A DNA stretch of 64,000 nt from NCBI GenBank assembly GCA_038848005.1, contig JAWCNZ010000002.1, forward strand, positions 74,914 to 138,913. Direction: 5' to 3'. This DNA is from JAWCNN01 sp038848005 (GTDB lineage Archaea; Thermoproteota; Bathyarchaeia; Bathyarchaeales; Bathycorpusculaceae). The notes beneath the pieces are model-generated. The model had not been told where the DNA came from. It did no database searches and worked only from the letters and a program-made list of their open reading frames with translations. The position numbers and the translations under genes are program-made. Below are positions 51,191-59,756 of the stretch, in pieces; the first letter of the stretch is position 1; each line of letters begins with the position of its first letter.

Positions 51191-51722
51191 AGATGAAATC
51201 CGCAGGAAATGGGAAGAACAGCCCATGCTTAAACCCAAAATTGAAAAAGTCACCGTGAACATGAGCGTTGGAAAATCCGGCGAGCCGCTGGAAAAAGCTT
51301 CAAAAGTGTTGAAGGCTTTAACTGGGCAGACTCCGTGTAAAAGGAAGGCTAAAAAAACAATAAGGGATTTCGGAATTAGAAGAGGTGAACCAATAGCCTG
51401 TATTGTAACGCTTAGAAAACAAAGGGCAATGGAATTTTTAAAGAAAGTTTTGCCAGTTGTTGACAACAAAATTTCTAAGGAAAGTTTTGACAAGTTCGGC
51501 AACTTCGCATTCGGCATAAAAGAACACATAGAAATTCCTGGCGTGAAGTACGACCCTGAAATAGGCATATTCGGCATGGACGTTTGCGTTTCACTCTGCC
51601 GTCCGGGATACCGCGTGAAAAACCGACGCAAAAGAAAAGCACAAGTTGGTTTAAGGCATGTGCTAACGCCTCAAGAAGCTATGGTTTTTGTTAAAGATGC
51701 TTTAGGAGTTGAAATAGTATAG
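51183..51722 (+). CDS. rpl5: ribosomal protein uL5
   Basis: 179 residues: MLKPKIEKVTVNMSVGKSGEPLEKA, GQTPCKRKAKKTIRDFGIR and the C-terminal GMDVCVSLCRPGYRVKNRR. TTG at 51183 overlaps eS4 by 8 bases and has GAGGAGG 9 bases upstream. Confidence 0.95.
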   Translation: MSEDEIRRKWEEQPMLKPKIEKVTVNMSVGKSGEPLEKASKVLKALTGQTPCKRKAKKTIRDFGIRRGEPIACIVTLRKQRAMEFLKKVLPVVDNKISKESFDKFGNFAFGIKEHIEIPGVKYDPEIGIFGMDVCVSLCRPGYRVKNRRKRKAQVGLRHVLTPQEAMVFVKDALGVEIV

Positions 51723-51735
51723 GGACGAGGGAGTT

Positions 51736-51900
51736 ATGGGTAAACAAAAACCTAAGAAGGAAAGAAAATATGGCAAAGGAGCTAGGCCATGCGTTAGATG
51801 TGGGTCTTATGGGCCGATCATTCGACGCTATAACTTATATTTATGTCGTCATTGTTTTAGAGAAGTAGCCAAAAAATTGGGTTTCAAAAAATATGAGTGA
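51736..51900 (+). CDS. rps14: ribosomal protein uS14 (zinc form)
   Basis: 54 residues, ATG at 51736 with GGGAG upstream, ending TGA at 51900. Product MGKQKPKKERKYGKGARPC; the zinc site is CVRC then CRHC, and IIRRYNLYLC is the core. Correct size and place (between uL5 and uS8) for archaeal uS14. Confidence 0.95.
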   Translation: MGKQKPKKERKYGKGARPCVRCGSYGPIIRRYNLYLCRHCFREVAKKLGFKKYE

Positions 51901-51915
51901 AATGGGGAAAACGGC

Positions 51916-52299
51916 ATGGATGTGTTGGCGAACGGTTTAACAACAATAATGAATAACGAAATGCGCAACAAACGTGAATGCGTAATTACTCCAGCCTCTA
52001 AACTTTTGGGAAGAGTTTTGAGGATTATGCAGTTAAACGGTTACATTGGAGAATTCGAATTTGTAGATGATGGACGTTCAGGAAAGTTCAAAGTTCAACT
52101 TCTGGGAAGAATAAACAAGTGCGGAGCAATCAAACCGCGCTTTTCAGTTCGGCTGGATGAATTTGAAGATTGGGAGAAAAAATTTTTGCCGTCAAGGGAA
52201 ATGGGCATATTAATAATTTCCACATCTAAAGGGGTTTTGTCCCATCTTGAAGCAAGGGAAAAACACGTAGGAGGCAAACTACTAGCCTTTGTATACTAG
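51916..52299 (+). CDS. rps8: ribosomal protein uS8
   Basis: 127 residues starting MDVLANGLTTIMNNEM with KLLGRVLRIMQLNGYIGEF and the C-terminal LIISTSKGVLSHLEAREKHVGGKLLAFVY. Binds 16S rRNA helix 21. Standard spc order. Confidence 0.95.
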   Translation: MDVLANGLTTIMNNEMRNKRECVITPASKLLGRVLRIMQLNGYIGEFEFVDDGRSGKFKVQLLGRINKCGAIKPRFSVRLDEFEDWEKKFLPSREMGILIISTSKGVLSHLEAREKHVGGKLLAFVY

Positions 52300-52313
52300 G
52301 ACGGTGTTTTAAA

Positions 52314-52862
52314 ATGCGGGCAATAGAAGTTTCAAGAACCATTCAAGTTCCGGACGACGTAGAAGTGACAATACAAGGGAAAAAGGTAACCGTCAAAGGT
52401 GTAAAGGGAACATTAACCCGAGATTTTTCCTATGCGCCAATTTCAATTGAGCTTGACGGCAAACTCGTTCGTGTTTGGGCTAAATGGCCAAGGAAAAAAG
52501 AGGCAGCGCTTGTGGGCACGATTTATTCGCATATTCAAAACATGATTACTGGCGTTAAAAAGGGATTTACATGTAAACTCAAAATAGTTTTCTCGCATTT
52601 TCCAATATCGGTTAAAGTTAAGGATAAAACTGTTCTGATTGAAAATTTCACTGGAGAACGGAATCCAAGAAAAGCCAAAATAATTGGCGACGTGCAGATC
52701 AAAGTTCAAAGCGAAGACGTGATCGTTCAAGGCATAAACCTTGAAGACGTAAGCCAAACAGCCGCAAACATAGAACAAGCCACAAAAGTGAAGAGGAAAG
52801 ACCCACGTGTATTCTTGGATGGCATATACATATATGAAAAAACTGAGGGAATGGAAACATGA
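52314..52862 (+). CDS. rpl6: ribosomal protein uL6
   Basis: 182 residues with the two uL6 repeats: VPDDVEVTIQGKKVTVKGVKGTL and FPISVKVKDKTVLIENFTGERNPRKAKI. Overlaps eL32 by 4 bases (ATGA). Confidence 0.95.
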   Translation: MRAIEVSRTIQVPDDVEVTIQGKKVTVKGVKGTLTRDFSYAPISIELDGKLVRVWAKWPRKKEAALVGTIYSHIQNMITGVKKGFTCKLKIVFSHFPISVKVKDKTVLIENFTGERNPRKAKIIGDVQIKVQSEDVIVQGINLEDVSQTAANIEQATKVKRKDPRVFLDGIYIYEKTEGMET

Positions 52863-53365
52863 CAGAATCAACCACAGCCATAACCAAAAAGACGCTGAAA
52901 CTTAGAGAGCGTGTGAAAAAGAAGAAACCAAAATTTGTTAGGCAAGAAAGTTGGCGCTACAAACGCCTAAAAGAAAACTGGCGTAAACCACGAGGCATAG
53001 ACAACAAAATGCGGAGAAAAATCAAGGGATGGCCACCCACAGTAAACGTTGGATATAGGGGACAGAAAGCTACCCGTGGGCTTCACCCATCTGGTTACAA
53101 AGAAGTTTTGGTACACAACACTGAGGAACTCAGAAAAATCGATCCGAAAACCCAAGCTGTACGGATTGCACATACAGTTGGCAAAAGGGAAAGAACCAAA
53201 ATCCTCGTTGAAGCCAGAAAGAAGAAAATACTAGTTTTAAACCTCAGGGAAACGGAAAGAGAAACTGAAAGAGCTGAGGAAGAAAAAGAGTTGGCAGAGG
53301 AGAAAGAGGAGGAGGTCATAGAGGAGAAAAAGGAGAAACATAGAGGGAGAAAAAGAAAGCAATGA
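52859..53365 (+). CDS. rpl32e: ribosomal protein eL32 with acidic-basic tail
   Basis: 168 residues. Core FVRQESWRYKRLKENWRKPRGIDNKMR and GWPPTVNVGYRGQKATRGLHPSGYKEVLVHN; the last 45 residues are Glu-rich then Lys-rich (EEKEEEVIEEKKEK, RGRKRKQ). The tail is an unusual addition. Overlaps eL19 by 4 bases. Confidence 0.95.
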   Translation: MTESTTAITKKTLKLRERVKKKKPKFVRQESWRYKRLKENWRKPRGIDNKMRRKIKGWPPTVNVGYRGQKATRGLHPSGYKEVLVHNTEELRKIDPKTQAVRIAHTVGKRERTKILVEARKKKILVLNLRETERETERAEEEKELAEEKEEEVIEEKKEKHRGRKRKQ

Positions 53366-53817
53366 CAAACCTCAAAAGTCAACGGCGCATAGCAGCTGAG
53401 ATATTGAAAGTGGGGCAAAACCGTGTATGGATGGACCCAGACAGAATATTTGATGTAGAAGCAGCAATAACAAGGGAAGAAATTAAAAAGTTAATCCACG
53501 AAGGCGTCATAAAACCATTGCCAAAAACGGGTGTAAGCCGTGCAAGAGCAAATCTTCTAAGGGAAAAGAAAAAGAAGGGCAGGCGACGCGGGGTTGGAAG
53601 CAGAAGTGGGTCTGCACATGCGAAAGTTTCTAAGAAAGAGATTTGGATGTGTAGGATTAGGGCGTTAAGAAAGAGGCTTCGTGAATTGAAAACTGGCAGA
53701 ATCATCACTGAAACCACTTATCGGAAAATGTATAAAATGGCAAGCAGCGGAAGATTTGAATCTGTTGCCGATTTAGAGCGTTATCTAAAAGCGCATGAGC
53801 TTTGGAGGAAACGTTAA
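53362..53817 (+). CDS. rpl19e: ribosomal protein eL19
   Basis: 151 residues: LKSQRRIAAEILKVGQNRVWMDP and the basic GRRRGVGSRSGSAHAKVSKKE, IRALRKRLRELK. Typical archaeal eL19. Stop directly abuts the uL18 start. Confidence 0.95.
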   Translation: MTNLKSQRRIAAEILKVGQNRVWMDPDRIFDVEAAITREEIKKLIHEGVIKPLPKTGVSRARANLLREKKKKGRRRGVGSRSGSAHAKVSKKEIWMCRIRALRKRLRELKTGRIITETTYRKMYKMASSGRFESVADLERYLKAHELWRKR

Positions 53818-54417
53818 ATGGCTAAAAACTCACGCTACTGCGTTCCGTTCCGCCGAAGAAGAAAGGGAAAAACAGATTATAGGCGCAGAAAGGCGTTGGT
53901 GCTTTCTGGAAAACCAAGGCTTGTGGCGCGCAGCACACTAAAAAACGTAATTGCCCAGATAATTGTGGCTAAACCTTCAGGAGACGAAGTTTTGGCTTCA
54001 GCTCACAGCAGAGAACTAACAAAAACTTATGGGTGGAAAGCCTCAAGAAAAAATCTCCCAGCAGCATATTTAACTGGGCTGCTTTGCGGGTTAAAAGCGG
54101 CGTCCAAAGGCGTGAAAGAAGCAATTTTAGACATTGGGTTGCATTCGCCATCTAAAGGCGCACGAGTCTTCGCTGTTTTAAAGGGAGTTCTAGACGCTGG
54201 AATAGATATACCGCACAGCGAAGAAAAACTGCCAGATGAGAAGAGAATTAAGGGCGAGCACATCGCAGAATACGCAAAAACTTTGGCGTCAAACCCAGAA
54301 GCGTACCAATCCAGATTTTCGCAGTATCTTAAACATGAAATCCAGCCTGAAGACATTCCAAAACATTTTGCAAAAGTTAAAGCGGAAATTATCGCCGCTT
54401 TTAAGGGAGGAAAGTAA
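53818..54417 (+). CDS. rpl18: ribosomal protein uL18
   Basis: 199 residues: RRRKGKTDYRRRKALVLSGKPRLVARSTLKNVIAQI, then AAYLTGLLCGLKAASKGVKEAILDIGLH, and an archaeal/eukaryotic C-terminal extension. Binds 5S rRNA together with uL5. Confidence 0.95.
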   Translation: MAKNSRYCVPFRRRRKGKTDYRRRKALVLSGKPRLVARSTLKNVIAQIIVAKPSGDEVLASAHSRELTKTYGWKASRKNLPAAYLTGLLCGLKAASKGVKEAILDIGLHSPSKGARVFAVLKGVLDAGIDIPHSEEKLPDEKRIKGEHIAEYAKTLASNPEAYQSRFSQYLKHEIQPEDIPKHFAKVKAEIIAAFKGGK

Positions 54418-54419
54418 TT

Positions 54420-55061
54420 TTGGCGTCTATGGAAAAACCCTCAGAAAAGTTGGAGCAGTGGATTCCGAAAACACGTCTTGGAAAAATGATTCAAGAAGGC
54501 AGAATCACATCTATTGAAGAGGTTTTTATGAGTGGTTTGCAAATTCGTGAGCCGCAGATTGTTGACGCTTTGCTTCCAGACTTGCAAGAAGAAGTTATAA
54601 ACATAAACTTGGTTCAAAAGCAGACTGACGCTGGTGAAAAATCAAGGTTTAAGGCTGTAGTAGCCGTTGGAAACAGAGACGGCTATATAGGGTTGGGCTC
54701 TGACAAGGCAAGCCAAGTGCGGACGGCTATAGAAAAAGCCGCCGCAAACGCCCGTTTAAATCTCGTTCCAGTGCGTAGAGGTTGTGGAAGTTGGGAATGC
54801 GGTTGTGGAAACCCCCATTCAGTGCCGTTTCAAGTTGAAGGAAAGACAGGTGGTGTAAGAGTTGTAATCCTACCGGGTCCGCGAGGTTTAGGTTTAGTTG
54901 CAAGTGAAATTGCAAAGATAATTTTGGGTTTAGCTGGCATAAAGGATTGTTGGACAAGAAGTTATGGTTCAACAAGAACCGTTCCATCTTTTGCCTATGC
55001 GGTTTTTGATGCTTTAAAGCAAACGTATAGTCTCATAACTCCAGTGGATTGGGTGAAGTAG
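54420..55061 (+). CDS. rps5: ribosomal protein uS5
   Basis: 213 residues: WIPKTRLGKMIQEGRITSIEEVF, RFKAVVAVGNRDGYIGLGSDKASQV and the GPRGLGLVASE loop. TTG start at 54420 with GGAGG 8 bases upstream. Adjacent to uL30 with no gap. Confidence 0.95.
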   Translation: MASMEKPSEKLEQWIPKTRLGKMIQEGRITSIEEVFMSGLQIREPQIVDALLPDLQEEVININLVQKQTDAGEKSRFKAVVAVGNRDGYIGLGSDKASQVRTAIEKAAANARLNLVPVRRGCGSWECGCGNPHSVPFQVEGKTGGVRVVILPGPRGLGLVASEIAKIILGLAGIKDCWTRSYGSTRTVPSFAYAVFDALKQTYSLITPVDWVK

Positions 55062-55544
55062 GTGGCTGAAAAAGAAAGTAAGTGTTTGGCGGTTGTTAGG
55101 GTTCGTGGGATAATAAGCGCTCCGAAACAGGTTAGGGAAACCATAAAAATGCTTAATTTGACAAGAAACAATTATGCTGTACTCGTTGATAATCGCCCTT
55201 CATTCCTTGGAATGTTAAAAACAGCGCAAAACTTCATCACATGGGGTGAAGCCTCAAAAGAGGTTGTGAACAAACTGATAAAGGAGCGGGGCAGGCTTCT
55301 CGGAAACAAGAAGTTAACGGATGAGTACGCGCAAAAGGTTGGTTATAAATCGCTGGATGAACTCGCAGACGCAATTTTCAACTGCCAAGTTGAATATTGG
55401 AAGTTGCCAAATGTTCAGCCAAACTTTAGGTTGCATCCGCCGAGTAAGGGCTTCAAAGGAAAAATTAAAAAGGCTTATGGCGTTGGCGGCGAGTTAGGCT
55501 ATCGGGGAGAAAAAATCAACGAACTGCTGGAGCGTATGCTTTAA
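55062..55544 (+). CDS. rpl30: ribosomal protein uL30
   Basis: 160 residues: CLAVVRVRGIISAPKQVRETIKMLNL, RNNYAVLVDNRPSFLGML and the archaeal C-terminal half (FRLHPPSKGFKGKIKKAYGVGGELGYRG). GTG start. After it a 71-base gap breaks the otherwise overlapping operon. Confidence 0.95.
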   Translation: MAEKESKCLAVVRVRGIISAPKQVRETIKMLNLTRNNYAVLVDNRPSFLGMLKTAQNFITWGEASKEVVNKLIKERGRLLGNKKLTDEYAQKVGYKSLDELADAIFNCQVEYWKLPNVQPNFRLHPPSKGFKGKIKKAYGVGGELGYRGEKINELLERML

Positions 55545-55568
55545 CCAATTTAAGTGTTATGCGATACA

Positions 55569-55577
55569 TTTTATAAC
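55569..55577 (+). promoter_or_regulatory. possible internal promoter before the HSP20 gene
   Basis: TTTTATAAC lies about 40 bases before the GTG start of the HSP20 gene, in the only sizeable gap of the ribosomal cluster (55545-55615). The spacing suits an archaeal TATA box and a short leader with AGGAGAGGAG as ribosome-binding site. Confidence 0.4.
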
Positions 55578-55615
55578 CACTTTTAGAATGCCATTATACC
55601 TAAGGAGAGGAGAAT

Positions 55616-56038
55616 GTGAGCGTAAAGTGGCGGAGAAGAAAGCGAATCACGAAGGAGTTTAGCGTTAAACGAAACTTCCGAACATTTCGATTTGGAACTT
55701 CAAAGGTTAACAGGAAAAAACCACTTTTTAAGCTTGACATTTCAAAAATTCGGGGGAAATGGCGAGAACCAAAACCCCTAATAGATGTTTTGAACGGCGA
55801 AGATGAAGTAATTGTTGTCGCTGAGCTTGCGGGATTCAACAAGGAAGACTTGAAAATAAACGTGGAAAATCAAAGGTTAACTTTATCCGCTAAAACTTTT
55901 GAAAGAAAATACTATAAAAGTTTAAATCTTCCAGCAAGAGTGATTCCAAACACGATGTGTACAAAATATAAAAACGGCGTGCTTGAAATACGTTTAAAAA
56001 AGGCTGCTAAAGAAACTATAGGTAGAGTAGCTGGTTGA
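55616..56038 (+). CDS. HSP20 (alpha-crystallin) protein inside the ribosomal operon
   Basis: 140 residues. Residues 55-135 form an alpha-crystallin domain: PLIDVLNGEDEVIVVAELAGFNKEDLKINVENQRLTLSA, then SLNLPARVIPNT and NGVLEIRLKK. The N-terminal 50 residues are very basic (VKWRRRKRITKEF, SKVNRKKP), unlike ordinary sHSPs and more like a ribosomal protein, so RNA or ribosome binding is plausible. No C-terminal IXI motif. GTG start with AGGAGAGGAG. It sits between uL30 and uL15, one base from uL15. Confidence 0.88.
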   Translation: MSVKWRRRKRITKEFSVKRNFRTFRFGTSKVNRKKPLFKLDISKIRGKWREPKPLIDVLNGEDEVIVVAELAGFNKEDLKINVENQRLTLSAKTFERKYYKSLNLPARVIPNTMCTKYKNGVLEIRLKKAAKETIGRVAG

Positions 56039-56039
56039 A

Positions 56040-56477
56040 ATGCCGCATAAACTGAGAAAGATTAGGAAAAAGCGCGGTTCGAGAACTCAAGGCTACGGTA
56101 GAGTAGGACAGCACCGAAAGACAAGCTCTAAGGGTATGCGAAAGGTTGGGCGCCACAAACATTTATGGTCTTACGTGTTAAGGTATGAACCGGACTATTT
56201 CGGAAAGAGGGGGTTCACTTCGCCGAAAAGCCTGAAACAAAAAGTAAATGTGATAAACGTTGGAGAACTTGACGAGTTAGCTGAAAAAGTAGCGCAGGAA
56301 CAAGAGGGCAAATACTTCGTAGATTTGGAAAGCCTCGGCTACACTAAGCTTCTCAGCATGGGAGAAATCACAAAACCCGTAATTGTTAAGGTGGCTTTAT
56401 GCTCGAAATCTGCGGCTGAAAAAATAAAAGAGGCGGGCGGTCAAGTTTTAATGGAAAATCAAGAACAAGTGGAGTAG
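56040..56477 (+). CDS. rpl15: ribosomal protein uL15
   Basis: 145 residues: LRKIRKKRGSRTQGYGRVGQHRKTSSKGMRKVGRHKHLWSY, then FGKRGFTSPK and the C-terminal KILxxG-like VVKVALCSKSAAEKIKEAGG (here KPVIVKVALCS). The archaeal type, related to eukaryotic L27a. Followed by secY after 10 bases. Confidence 0.95.
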   Translation: MPHKLRKIRKKRGSRTQGYGRVGQHRKTSSKGMRKVGRHKHLWSYVLRYEPDYFGKRGFTSPKSLKQKVNVINVGELDELAEKVAQEQEGKYFVDLESLGYTKLLSMGEITKPVIVKVALCSKSAAEKIKEAGGQVLMENQEQVE

Positions 56478-56487
56478 CGGATAAGCC

Positions 56488-57921
56488 ATGGCTGGCAGAT
56501 TCCTAAACCTTTTCAAACCCATTGCAAGGGTCATACCAGAAATAAAGGCTCCAGAACGTAGAGTCCGATTTAACGAGAAACTCTTCTGGACAGCAATCGT
56601 GTTGGTAATTTACCTAGTAATGTCTGAAGTTCCGCTTTATGGAATCCCACAAGCACCACAAGAACAATTCAGTACTTTGAGGATAATTTGGGCTTCTCAC
56701 CGTGGCACACTCATGGAACTTGGAATAGGCCCAATAGTCACAGCCGGATTAATACTTCAGCTTCTGGTTGGTTCAAACATGATAGAATGCGACATGACAC
56801 GCCCAGAAGACAGAAGCCTATTCACAACAGCCAGCAAAGTCCTCACGCTAATCTTAACGGGAGTTCAAGCTTCAGCCTACATAATCAGTGGAATGTATAC
56901 TCCCCAAGGCGGAGCGTTGCCCGGCACATCAGCTCTAATGGTTTTTCTCCAACTTTTAGCGGCTGGAATAATTATTATGCTGTTGGATGAGCTTGTCCAG
57001 AAAGGTTGGGGTTTCGGCAGCGGAATAAGCCTCTTCATCATGGCTGGTGTGGCGCAACAAATTTTATGGCAATGTTTCGGTCCGCCAACCGGCTTGTTCA
57101 CCAGCGCCCTCGCCTACATGTTAAATGGTCAAGCAACACTAACCCAGTGGATAGTTGGAATTGGCCCCGCGTACCCATCCCTAGTTGGGTTTATAGCTAC
57201 AATTGTTGCTTTTCTGGTCATAATTTACATGGAGGGCGTGCGGGTTGAACTGCCTTTATCTTATGCTGGTTACAAGGGCTATCGCAGCAGATACCCAATA
57301 AAACTGCTTTATGTTTCTAACCTTCCAGTGATTTTTGCATCCGCCCTCTTCGCCAACATCTACCTTTTCTCACAGCTTTTCTGGAGCATGAACGGACAGC
57401 CACTGCCTGGACGAAACTTCTGGCTTGACCTTTTGGGACAATACACGTGGAACCGTTCAAATCCAGATAATCCAGTCCTTGAGCCTGTTGGCGGTTTAGT
57501 GTATTATGTGACTGCACCGCACAGTCTTGCAAATGCATTGGAGCGTCTAGATAGGACTATCGGTTACATGGTGATTCTCATTGTTTTCTGCATTATTTTT
57601 TCGCTTACTTGGCTGGAAGTTGGCGGTTTAGGGCCTTCCACAGTAGCCAAACAACTTGTTGACGCTGGTTTACAGATTCCAGGTTATAGGCGTTCAGAAA
57701 AAGCTGTAGAATCAATTCTTAAACGGTACATTCCGGTAGTAACCATTTTAGGCGGAGCAATTGTGGGCTTAATTGCTGCCGTTTCGGATTTCTTCGGAGT
57801 TTTTGGTTCAGGCATGGGCATTTTGCTTTCTGTGGGAATAATTTATCAGTACTATGAAATTTTGGTGAGGGAAAGGGCGGCTGAAATGTATCCAGCGTTT
57901 AGACGGATATTTGGAGAGTAA
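56488..57921 (+). CDS. secY: SecY protein-translocation channel
   Basis: 477 residues with ten TM segments, e.g. LFWTAIVLVIYLVMSEVPLYGI (TM1, with the plug following), GIGPIVTAGLILQLLVGS (TM2) and VVTILGGAIVGLIAAVSDFFGVFGSGMGILLSVGI near the end. Central pore of the SecYEG translocon. Conserved end of the spc-like cluster. Adenylate kinase, which often follows it, is absent here. Confidence 0.96.
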   Translation: MAGRFLNLFKPIARVIPEIKAPERRVRFNEKLFWTAIVLVIYLVMSEVPLYGIPQAPQEQFSTLRIIWASHRGTLMELGIGPIVTAGLILQLLVGSNMIECDMTRPEDRSLFTTASKVLTLILTGVQASAYIISGMYTPQGGALPGTSALMVFLQLLAAGIIIMLLDELVQKGWGFGSGISLFIMAGVAQQILWQCFGPPTGLFTSALAYMLNGQATLTQWIVGIGPAYPSLVGFIATIVAFLVIIYMEGVRVELPLSYAGYKGYRSRYPIKLLYVSNLPVIFASALFANIYLFSQLFWSMNGQPLPGRNFWLDLLGQYTWNRSNPDNPVLEPVGGLVYYVTAPHSLANALERLDRTIGYMVILIVFCIIFSLTWLEVGGLGPSTVAKQLVDAGLQIPGYRRSEKAVESILKRYIPVVTILGGAIVGLIAAVSDFFGVFGSGMGILLSVGIIYQYYEILVRERAAEMYPAFRRIFGE

Positions 57922-57927
57922 AGGCGT

Positions 57928-58398
57928 ATGCTTCCAGAGAACACGCCTCACTCAACAATTTTCATTTTCTTGTTGGCTTTAGCCATAGCCTTTCTCACTT
58001 CGCTTGCAAATCGCCTTTTAACAGACCTTGAAAAACTGAAGGCATGGCGAAAAGAGATTGCCGAGTGGAATTTGGAGTTGCGAAAAGCCAGAAAAGAGGG
58101 GGATGAAAAACGCTTAGAAAAACTCATGAAGAAGCAACAGTACATCCTTCAAATTCAAGCCAAAATGTCATGGCAAACAATGAAAGTGATGCTATTATTT
58201 TTTGTTCCTCTGCTTGTTTTGTGGCAAATATTAGGCGGTTTTTACGGCGCACGTGAGGTTGCATATCTTCCCGGAGTCGGCGCTTCTATTCCAATACCAT
58301 TATTCGGCAATTCGCTTATATGGTGGTATATGCTTTGCCATTCCCTTTTCAACACCATATTTTCCCATTTGTTTGGATTAACAAGCATGGGTGAATAG
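57928..58398 (+). CDS. EMC3/YidC-superfamily membrane protein (DUF106)
   Basis: 156 residues: TM1 (IFIFLLALAIAFLTSLANRLL), a cytosolic coiled-coil pair (LEKLKAWRKEIAEWNLELRKARKEG), TM2 (KVMLLFFVPLLVLWQILGG) and TM3 (LIWWYMLCHSLFNTIFSHLFG). This is the archaeal member of the Oxa1/YidC/EMC3/TMCO1 insertase group. Downstream of secY by 7 bases, as commonly in archaea. Confidence 0.92.
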   Translation: MLPENTPHSTIFIFLLALAIAFLTSLANRLLTDLEKLKAWRKEIAEWNLELRKARKEGDEKRLEKLMKKQQYILQIQAKMSWQTMKVMLLFFVPLLVLWQILGGFYGAREVAYLPGVGASIPIPLFGNSLIWWYMLCHSLFNTIFSHLFGLTSMGE

Positions 58399-58399
58399 T

Positions 58400-58669
58400 A
58401 TGCCCAGACCAAGCCAACGAACCAGAAGTAAAAAACGCATATACAAAGCCTTGCCTGGAGGCGGCAAAAAATTACATTTTAAACAGAAGCCAAGCGCTTT
58501 ATCACGGTGCGCTTCTTGTGGAAAGTTGCTGCTTGGAATTCCCCGTGTAACACCTTCCAAGATACGCAAGCTTAACCGAACTAAAAGGCGAGTTTGGCGT
58601 CCCTTCGGCGGATATTTATGCCATAACTGCCTCAAAAACTCTTTAAAGCAGGCTATAAGAGCGGTTTAA
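58400..58669 (+). CDS. rpl34e: ribosomal protein eL34
   Basis: 89 residues starting PRPSQRTRSKKRIYKALPGGG; zinc-like CASCGKLLLGIPR and CHNCLKNS pairs. Archaeal/eukaryotic only. ATG at 58400 follows the DUF106 stop. Confidence 0.93.
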   Translation: MPRPSQRTRSKKRIYKALPGGGKKLHFKQKPSALSRCASCGKLLLGIPRVTPSKIRKLNRTKRRVWRPFGGYLCHNCLKNSLKQAIRAV

Positions 58670-58672
58670 TTG

Positions 58673-59290
58673 ATGGTTATGGATGAAATGACAGAAAAAA
58701 TGGTTATTTGCGTTTGTGGAATGGCTGGAAGTGGAAAAAGCACCCTAGCCAAAAAACTCGCAGACAAATATGGATTAAAATATTTTTCAGGCGGAGACGC
58801 ATTAAAAGCCCTAGCCATAGAAGAAGGTTATAAGCCAGCTGAAAGCGGATGGTGGGAAAGCCTAGAGGGAATGCGCTTCTTAGAGAAGCGAAGACAAGAC
58901 CCGAAATTTGATGTGAAAGTCGACCAGAAACTTTTGGAATTGGCGCAGCAAGGAAACGTTGTTTTGGACAGTTGGACTATGCCTTGGCTTTTAAAAAAGG
59001 GGTTTAAGGTATGGTTGGAAGCCTCATTGGAAAAGAGGGCGGCGAGAGTGGCAAAAAGAGATGGCATAACTGTTGAAGAGGCTTTTGAGGCTTTAAGAAC
59101 CAAAGAGGAACAAACAAAAGCCATTTACAAGAGGCTTTATGGTTTCAGTTTAGGCGAGGATTTCGAACCGTTCCATTTAGTTTTGGATACTGACAACTTG
59201 GAAGCTGAAGAAACATTTCACATACTATGCATGGTAATAGACAATCTTATTCTTAGTCCAAAAGCTAAAGTTTTAGTGGAAGATGAGTAA
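58673..59290 (+). CDS. cmk: cytidylate kinase (archaeal type)
   Basis: About 205 residues with P-loop ICVCGMAGSGKSTLAKKLA and SGGDALKALA, the substrate region with VVLDSWTMPWLL, RAARVAKRDG (lid) and the C-terminal DTDNLEAEETF. Phosphorylates CMP/dCMP. Several in-frame ATGs (58673, 58679, 58688, 58700) make the exact start uncertain. eL34 then cmk is a known archaeal gene order. Confidence 0.92.
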   Translation: MVMDEMTEKMVICVCGMAGSGKSTLAKKLADKYGLKYFSGGDALKALAIEEGYKPAESGWWESLEGMRFLEKRRQDPKFDVKVDQKLLELAQQGNVVLDSWTMPWLLKKGFKVWLEASLEKRAARVAKRDGITVEEAFEALRTKEEQTKAIYKRLYGFSLGEDFEPFHLVLDTDNLEAEETFHILCMVIDNLILSPKAKVLVEDE

Positions 59291-59360
59291 AATTTAAAAA
59301 GTCTTCTAGAATTATATTCTATATTAATCTTCTATAAAAACTTCTAAGGGAGGCTGGGGG

Positions 59361-59756
59361 ATGGAGGGGAACGAATTAAGAATGGACCATCTAACTTTTG
59401 GTTTGTTTACAAGTGCAACCTTCTCTTACTTGCTCTTTTATTTTCCACAATTTCACATTGAAACTGCGATTACGCTTGCACTTTTTAATTTTCTTTTTAT
59501 ATCCTTAATTTTTCCGTTAAATAGTTCACTAATACGAAAGGTGTTTATGCTTTTCGTGGGCAATGTTGTGGGTTTTGTTTGGAATAATCTTTTTTGTTTA
59601 CTTGCATCTAATGTAGCCAACAGTCTAATATGTGTTTTCAACATTTTCTGCGTGATTTTAGGTCCTTTCATAAACATCGTGTGGATTGTCTCTTTTTGGT
59701 CTATAAGCCTAACAATCTTAGCAAACCGAAAGCCGAGGGAAGCGCTTGCTAACTGA
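59361..59756 (+). CDS. small four-TM membrane protein
   Basis: 131 residues with four hydrophobic segments (LFTSATFSYLLFYFPQ, ALFNFLFISLIFPL, MLFVGNVVGFVWNNLFCLLAS, ILGPFINIVWIVSFWSISLTIL). Family not recognised. The start has GGGAGG upstream (gggaggctgggggATGG). It overlaps the GT2 gene by 11 bases, so the two are co-translated; it could be a partner of the glycosyltransferase. Confidence 0.68.
   Translation: MEGNELRMDHLTFGLFTSATFSYLLFYFPQFHIETAITLALFNFLFISLIFPLNSSLIRKVFMLFVGNVVGFVWNNLFCLLASNVANSLICVFNIFCVILGPFINIVWIVSFWSISLTILANRKPREALAN

Noticed and set aside
50852..51631. 259-codon open frame on the - strand
   Set aside because: Antisense to eS4 and uL5, both of which are certain; no motif of its own.
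59291..59360. Repeated CTTCTA before the small membrane protein gene
   Set aside because: Irregular spacing in AT-rich sequence with no symmetry; not enough to call a regulatory site.
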